In this document: positions 59,998 to 64,000 of the stretch, one piece after another | How positions within the stretch are numbered: the first letter of the stretch is position 1 | How the letters are laid out: each line of letters starts with the position of its first letter | From: JAEUIE01 sp046350055 | GTDB lineage: Bacteria; Planctomycetota; Planctomycetia; Gemmatales; HRBIN36 | Direction: 5' to 3' | DNA length: 64,000 nucleotides | Assembly: GCA_046350055.1 (NCBI GenBank) | Contig: JAXMBC010000001.1 | Span: 1,612,001 to 1,676,000, forward strand | The notes under the pieces: model-generated | The model's input: the letters and a program-made list of their open reading frames with translations, nothing else | Told to the model about the DNA's origin: nothing | Databases searched by the model: none | Program-made: the position numbers and the translations under genes

Positions 59998-61074
59998 ATG
60001 GACACACTACAACCGCAATTGACAATCAAGGGCCGAGGAGCGGCAGCGAATCCGGTGAACCGCTTCGTGCCGCTGCACTACACACGGGACATTGATACCA
60101 GCGAGGAAGAGCAGCCTGCGCCACGCACCCGCTTCTTCCACGATCAGGCCCGCTCGATACTCGCTCGGAATGACAGCCCCGATCTGCCTTTTACCTGGTC
60201 GCTCAATCCCTACCGTGGCTGCGAGCATGGCTGTATCTACTGCTACGCCCGGCCCACGCATGAGTACTACGGCCTGTCGTCGGGGTTCGACTTTGAAACC
60301 CAGATCATGGTGAAGGACGACGCAGCGAAGCTCTTGCGGACGGCGCTGATGAAACCGAGCTGGCAGGGTGAGCCAATCATGCTCAGTGGCAATACCGATT
60401 GTTACCAGCCCATTGAACGCAAGCTTCAACTGACCCGGCAGTGCCTGGAAGTGATGGTGGAGTTCCGCCAGCCGGTGAGTCTCATCACCAAGAACCATCT
60501 CATCGCGCGGGATCGTGATCTGCTGAGTGAACTGGCCCGGCATCGGGCAGCGGAGGCATTTCTGTCCATCACCAGTCTGGATGAATCGCTGGCAGCGGCA
60601 TTGGAGCCTCGTGCGACTCGGCCCGCGGGTCGCCTGACGGCAGTGCGGGAACTGGCGGAGGCGGGTATTCCTGTGGGTGTCATGGTCGCACCGATCATTC
60701 CCGGGCTGAATGACCATGAGGTGCCTGAGATTCTGGCGGCCGCCCGAGAAGCCGGGGCGACGTTTGCGAATTATGTGGTGCTGCGATTGCCTTACGCCAT
60801 CAAGGAGTTGTTCAGCGACTGGCTGGAGCAGCACTTCCCACAGCGGAAGGAGAAGGTGCTCAATCGCGTTCGCGACCTGCGGGATGGCAAGCTCAACGAT
60901 GCCCAGTTCGGCAGCCGGATGCGAGGTGAGGGCATCTGGGCTGATCTGTTCAAACAGCAGTTCCGCCTGCATCATCAGCGGCTGGGATATGAGCGAGCGC
61001 CAAAGCTGTCTAGCGAAGCGTTCAGACGACCGGGGCTGCGGCAGGGGCTTCTTTTCGACAATGAGCCTGCCTGA
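59998..61074 (+). CDS. Radical SAM protein, PA0069/SPL-like family
   Basis: 358 residues. GCEHGCIYCYARPTHEYYG has the CxxxCxxC [4Fe-4S] motif, and the surroundings (SLNPYRGCEHGC, FETQIMVKDDAAKLLR, IMLSGNTDCYQPIERK, LTRQCLEVM) match the PA0069 group, a relative of spore photoproduct lyase. RFVPLHYTRD at the N-terminus is also characteristic. The reaction in this group is not established. The length is normal. Confidence 0.9.
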   Translation: MDTLQPQLTIKGRGAAANPVNRFVPLHYTRDIDTSEEEQPAPRTRFFHDQARSILARNDSPDLPFTWSLNPYRGCEHGCIYCYARPTHEYYGLSSGFDFETQIMVKDDAAKLLRTALMKPSWQGEPIMLSGNTDCYQPIERKLQLTRQCLEVMVEFRQPVSLITKNHLIARDRDLLSELARHRAAEAFLSITSLDESLAAALEPRATRPAGRLTAVRELAEAGIPVGVMVAPIIPGLNDHEVPEILAAAREAGATFANYVVLRLPYAIKELFSDWLEQHFPQRKEKVLNRVRDLRDGKLNDAQFGSRMRGEGIWADLFKQQFRLHHQRLGYERAPKLSSEAFRRPGLRQGLLFDNEPA

Positions 61075-61145
61075 AAAGAGACGTGCAAACAAGGCCATGG
61101 GCTAGTAAACTGACCTTCCAGGATTGACACAGAAGGACCCTCCCC

Positions 61146-63284
61146 ATGCCTGCGATACATCTGACTTGCCCTGAACCCGATATTGCCCTGCTCACGATGG
61201 ACCTGCCTAACAAAGGGGCCAACGTGCTGAGCAGGTCGTTCATTGCAGAACTGCGGGAGCACTTCACCGCCCTGGGCAAGCGAAACGATCTTGCCGGGCT
61301 GATCATCGCGTCGGCGAAGCCCGGCGTCTTCGTCGCGGGGGCTGACATCACCGAATTCGTCAAGAACTTCGAGTCGCCCAAGAGCGAGATCGTTGACTTC
61401 AGCATGAGTGGCCGATCACTCTTTGAAAACCTGACCCAGGCTAGCTTCGTCTCGGTGGCCTGCATCGATGGGTTGTGCCTGGGTGGTGGCGGTGAATTGG
61501 CGATTCAGTGCGACCGGCGGCTGTTCGGCAACAATCCTAAGGCACAGTTTGGCTTCCCCGAAGTGAAACTGGGTCTGTTCCCCGGGTGGGGTGGCACCGT
61601 TCGCACGCCGCGCATGATCGGTCTGAGCAATGCCATCGAGTTATGCACCGGCGGTGAATCGATTGATGGCCGTACCGCAGTGATGATGGGTTTGGCGTCC
61701 GATGTGGTGCCCTCGGCCAGTCTCATTCCTGCAGCCATCAAGCTCATTCGCGATGAGAAGAAGAGTGGGCAATACCTGAAAGATCGCAAGAAGTGGAGCG
61801 AGCCGATCGCCACGAATCCAACCGAAATGGCATTCCTGGCGGCTACCGCTTCGGCTTACATTCAGCAGCAGACCAAGGGACAATATCCAGCTCCGTTGGC
61901 AGCGCTGGGATTGATGTTGAAGTCAGCGAGCCTGCCCGCTGCGGCCGCTTATGAGGCTGAGGCCAAAGGATTTGCTGACCTGTTCGGTACACCAGTGAAC
62001 CGGGCGCTGGTCAACCTGTTCCTGTTGCACGATAAGAACAAGAAGGACATGGGCATCGCCACCAAGGTTGAGCCCAAGCCAATCAAGACAGCGGGGTTGT
62101 TCGGGGCGGGTATCATGGGTTCCGGTATCACCGCAGCCTGCATCAAGAAGGGAATCCATGTGACCCTCTCCGATGCCAAGCCTGAAGCGCTGGAGGCAGG
62201 AACCAAGAAAGCCCTCGAAGAGGCGAGCTTCGACAAGGCCATCAAAGGCCCCGATGCCGGCAAGCTGACCAAGATGGTGCCACTGGTCAGGGCTACGATG
62301 ACTGATGTTGACTACAGCCAGTGCGACCTGGTGCTGGAAGTGGTAGTCGAAAACCCCGAAGTGAAAAAGGCACTGTACCAGCGGATCGAACCGCAGATGA
62401 AGCCAGGGGCGATACTGGCCAGCAATACCTCCGCCATCTCCATTGGCCTGCTCGCGGAGGGGCTGAAGAACCCCGACCGCTTCGTCGGCATCCATTTCTT
62501 CAATCCCGTCAGACAGATGCCGCTGGTGGAAATCATCAAAGGGCCGAAGACGAGTGACGAGACGGTGGTGAGTGCTGTCGCCTTTGCCAAGGCTCTCGGC
62601 AAGGTCACTGTAGTGGTGCAGGATGGTCCCGGTTTCCTCGTCAATCGCGTGTTGTTCCCCTACATGAACGAAGCCCTCGAACTCATCATGGATGGTGTGT
62701 CGCTGCGTGGCGTCGATAGTGCTGCCAAGGCGTTTGGCATGCCGATGGGGCCGATTACACTCTCTGATGTCGTGGGCATGGACACAGCACTGCTGGCAGG
62801 CGGTGTGATGCAGCGGGCCTTCCCGGATCGCGTGGTGAAGACGCCGGTACTGAATGCCCTGGTGCAGGCAGGCCGACTTGGACAGAAGAGCGGCTCCGGG
62901 TTCTTCAAGTATGGCGGCGGGGGCAAGAAGGATAAGGCTCAGGATGATCCGACAGTGGAAACGCTGCTCGCTCCGCTGCGTCGCACGGGCACCCCGCCGA
63001 CGGAGAAGCAGGCGACCGAGCGACTCTTCCTGCCGATGCTGCTGGAAGCCACCCGCATCCTGATGGAGAAGAAGGTGCGGAACGCCTCTGATGTAGACCT
63101 CGGCGTGATCAACGGTATAGGATTCCCCCCTTTCAAGGGTGGCCTGATGTTCTGGGCTGACACCGTCGGTGCCAAACAGATCGTGGAAATGCTGAAGCCC
63201 TATGAACACCTCGGCGAACGCTACAAGCCCACGCCGCTGCTTCTCGACCTCGCAGCGAGTGGCAGGAAGTTTTACGACATGTGA
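61146..63284 (+). CDS. fadJ: Multifunctional fatty-acid oxidation protein (enoyl-CoA hydratase / 3-hydroxyacyl-CoA dehydrogenase)
   Basis: 712 residues. The N-terminal enoyl-CoA hydratase domain has GVFVAGADITEF, then GLCLGGGGELAIQCDRR and FPEVKLGLFPGWGGT with the two catalytic glutamates. From about residue 308 the NAD-binding 3-hydroxyacyl-CoA dehydrogenase domain begins (AGLFGAGIMGSGITAACIKKG), with SNTSAISIG, RFVGIHFFNPVRQMPLVEI (His) and GPGFLVNRVLFPYMNEAL. Two C-terminal domains end with GFPPFKGGLMFWAD. It is the alpha subunit of the beta-oxidation complex. The thiolase follows after a REP-like spacer. fadJ versus fadB cannot be settled from sequence alone. Confidence 0.93.
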   Translation: MPAIHLTCPEPDIALLTMDLPNKGANVLSRSFIAELREHFTALGKRNDLAGLIIASAKPGVFVAGADITEFVKNFESPKSEIVDFSMSGRSLFENLTQASFVSVACIDGLCLGGGGELAIQCDRRLFGNNPKAQFGFPEVKLGLFPGWGGTVRTPRMIGLSNAIELCTGGESIDGRTAVMMGLASDVVPSASLIPAAIKLIRDEKKSGQYLKDRKKWSEPIATNPTEMAFLAATASAYIQQQTKGQYPAPLAALGLMLKSASLPAAAAYEAEAKGFADLFGTPVNRALVNLFLLHDKNKKDMGIATKVEPKPIKTAGLFGAGIMGSGITAACIKKGIHVTLSDAKPEALEAGTKKALEEASFDKAIKGPDAGKLTKMVPLVRATMTDVDYSQCDLVLEVVVENPEVKKALYQRIEPQMKPGAILASNTSAISIGLLAEGLKNPDRFVGIHFFNPVRQMPLVEIIKGPKTSDETVVSAVAFAKALGKVTVVVQDGPGFLVNRVLFPYMNEALELIMDGVSLRGVDSAAKAFGMPMGPITLSDVVGMDTALLAGGVMQRAFPDRVVKTPVLNALVQAGRLGQKSGSGFFKYGGGGKKDKAQDDPTVETLLAPLRRTGTPPTEKQATERLFLPMLLEATRILMEKKVRNASDVDLGVINGIGFPPFKGGLMFWADTVGAKQIVEMLKPYEHLGERYKPTPLLLDLAASGRKFYDM

Positions 63285-63388
63285 TTGTAGTCATCACGCT
63301 CCGTCGTGATGACTGGAGCACGCGATACCTTCCATAGAACCACTGACCATTGCAGACCTGTCATCACGCGGAGCGATGATGACTACAA
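63285..63388. repeat. Inverted pair of REP-like hairpins between fadJ and thiolase
   Basis: The left unit (63285-63303, TTGTAGTCATCACGCTCCG) is matched by the reverse complement of the right unit (63369-63388) except for one extra base. Each unit also folds on itself: GTCATCACG with CGTGATGAC at 63290-63313, and GTCATCA with TGATGAC at the right. The 65 bases between are unique-looking. Confidence 0.75.
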
Positions 63389-63403
63389 ATAAGGCCTCCT
63401 CCC

Positions 63404-64000
63404 ATGAAACGTCCCGTCATCGTTGCCTGTGCCCGTACTCCCATCGGTCGTGCTCACAAGGACAAGGGCTGGTTCCGCAACGTCCGCAGTGATGATCTCG
63501 CTACCAGCGTGGTGAAAGCGGTCGTCGAACGCTCTGGCATCGATCCGAAGGAGATCGATGACCTTGTGCTGGGCTGTGCCTTCCCGGAGAAGGAGCAGGG
63601 GCTGAACGTGGGTCGGGCAGTGAGCCTGATGGCAGGCCTGCCCTTCACTGTCAGCGGGGCGACGGTCAACCGCTGGTGTGGCTCCTCGCTGCAGGCTCTT
63701 AACCAGGCGGCCCACTCCATCATGGCCAATGCTGAGGATGCCCAGATCGTCGGCGGGCTGGAGCACATGCACCACATCCCCATGGACACCATCGGCGAGA
63801 TCAATCCCAAGCTGTTCCAGCAGACGAGTAAAGCAGCAATGATGATGGGTATCACAGCTGAGTTCCTCGCTCAGGCCCATGGCATTTCGCGGAAGGATCA
63901 GGACGACTTCGCTCTCCGCAGCCATCAGAAGGCGGCGAAGGCCCATGCGGCTGGCGAATTCAAGAAGGAGATTATCCCCCTGTACGGTCACGATGACTCA
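63404..64000 (+). CDS. Acetyl-CoA acyltransferase (thiolase), 3' end outside window
   Basis: The frame is open to the last base (199 codons seen). It starts MKRPVIVACARTPIGRAHKD and continues LVLGCAFPEKEQGLNVGR, with the nucleophile cysteine in TVNRWCGSSLQALNQAAHSI and then IVGGLEHMHHIPMDT. These are thiolase-N-domain motifs, beta subunit partner of fadJ (FadA/FadI type). AAGG lies about ten bases upstream of the ATG. The C-terminal half with the GHP and CxG active-site residues is beyond the window. Confidence 0.92.
   Translation, partial: MKRPVIVACARTPIGRAHKDKGWFRNVRSDDLATSVVKAVVERSGIDPKEIDDLVLGCAFPEKEQGLNVGRAVSLMAGLPFTVSGATVNRWCGSSLQALNQAAHSIMANAEDAQIVGGLEHMHHIPMDTIGEINPKLFQQTSKAAMMMGITAEFLAQAHGISRKDQDDFALRSHQKAAKAHAAGEFKKEIIPLYGHDDS

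Noticed and set aside
60007..61098. Minus-strand frame of 363 codons over the radical SAM gene
   Set aside because: Shadow frame; the forward strand has the CxxxCxxC motif and family order.
61923..63209. Minus-strand frame of 428 codons over fadJ
   Set aside because: Shadow of a gene with clear enzyme motifs; histidine-rich composition is a codon artefact.
1..64000. CRISPR array, rRNA operon or prophage
   Set aside because: No regularly spaced repeats, rRNA sequence or phage structural genes were seen anywhere in the window.

Overview
The window looks like chromosomal DNA of a planctomycete, probably from the Gemmata/Pirellula side of the phylum. This rests on gene content, not on a database search. 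Two DUF1559 proteins with type IV prepilin leaders, two PEP-CTERM proteins, an ECF sigma factor fused to a WD40 propeller, a two-domain secreted aspartic protease and many small lipoprotein or secreted genes are a typical planctomycete mixture. Most of the window is dense and of moderately high GC, with many 4-base ATGA start/stop overlaps. One AT-richer stretch (about 40.2-44.4 kb) is clearly foreign and decayed.

Layout. 0-9 kb: an ABC-2 permease cut by the window edge, an ATP-dependent DNA ligase, the sigma/WD40 fusion and mutL. 9-16 kb: DUF1559 genes with lipoprotein neighbours, DUF2203, a winged-helix regulator overlapping a secreted aspartic protease, and infC, which probably starts at ATT. 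16-24 kb: an orphan histidine kinase with a cobalamin adenosyltransferase and an epimerase, a PEP-CTERM protein, and a tight operon of PEP-CTERM trypsin-like protease, TSUP permease, membrane acyltransferase and a membrane protein. 24-38 kb: nucleotide-sugar and glycan genes (GDP-mannose 3,5-epimerase-like, glycosyltransferase, GDP-mannose 4,6-dehydratase, nucleotide-sugar dehydrogenase), mixed with a cysteine desulfurase, an outer-membrane barrel, an APC permease, a helicase-associated-domain protein and a ParDE-type toxin-antitoxin pair.

38-44.5 kb: a large secreted esterase, then the decayed island. The island holds a small orphan ORF, an apparently intact IS3-family element, an HNH nuclease gene that has lost its 5' end, an antisense frameshifted beta-propeller remnant, and a serine recombinase lacking its catalytic domain and carrying an in-frame stop. 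It ends at a tRNA-Pro(TGG) gene. 44.5-64 kb: parB without parA, a GNAT acetyltransferase, a metallophosphoesterase, a HEAT-repeat protein, csrA, an old-yellow-enzyme oxidoreductase, an alpha/beta hydrolase, pheT, a protoporphyrinogen-oxidase-like gene overlapping a deacetylase-family gene, an ABC ATPase, an SDR, a DUF433-membrane fusion, a radical SAM protein, and a fatty-acid beta-oxidation pair (fadJ-like and a truncated thiolase).

Non-coding structure includes several hairpin terminators, two inverted REP-like pairs, and 7-base-period repeats pressed against the start codons of three unrelated genes. I found no CRISPR array, rRNA or prophage. I cannot claim a wholly new defence or metabolic system. 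The best leads are the protease-TSUP-acyltransferase operon, the ATT start of infC, the start-codon-adjacent heptamer repeats and the DUF433-membrane fusion.
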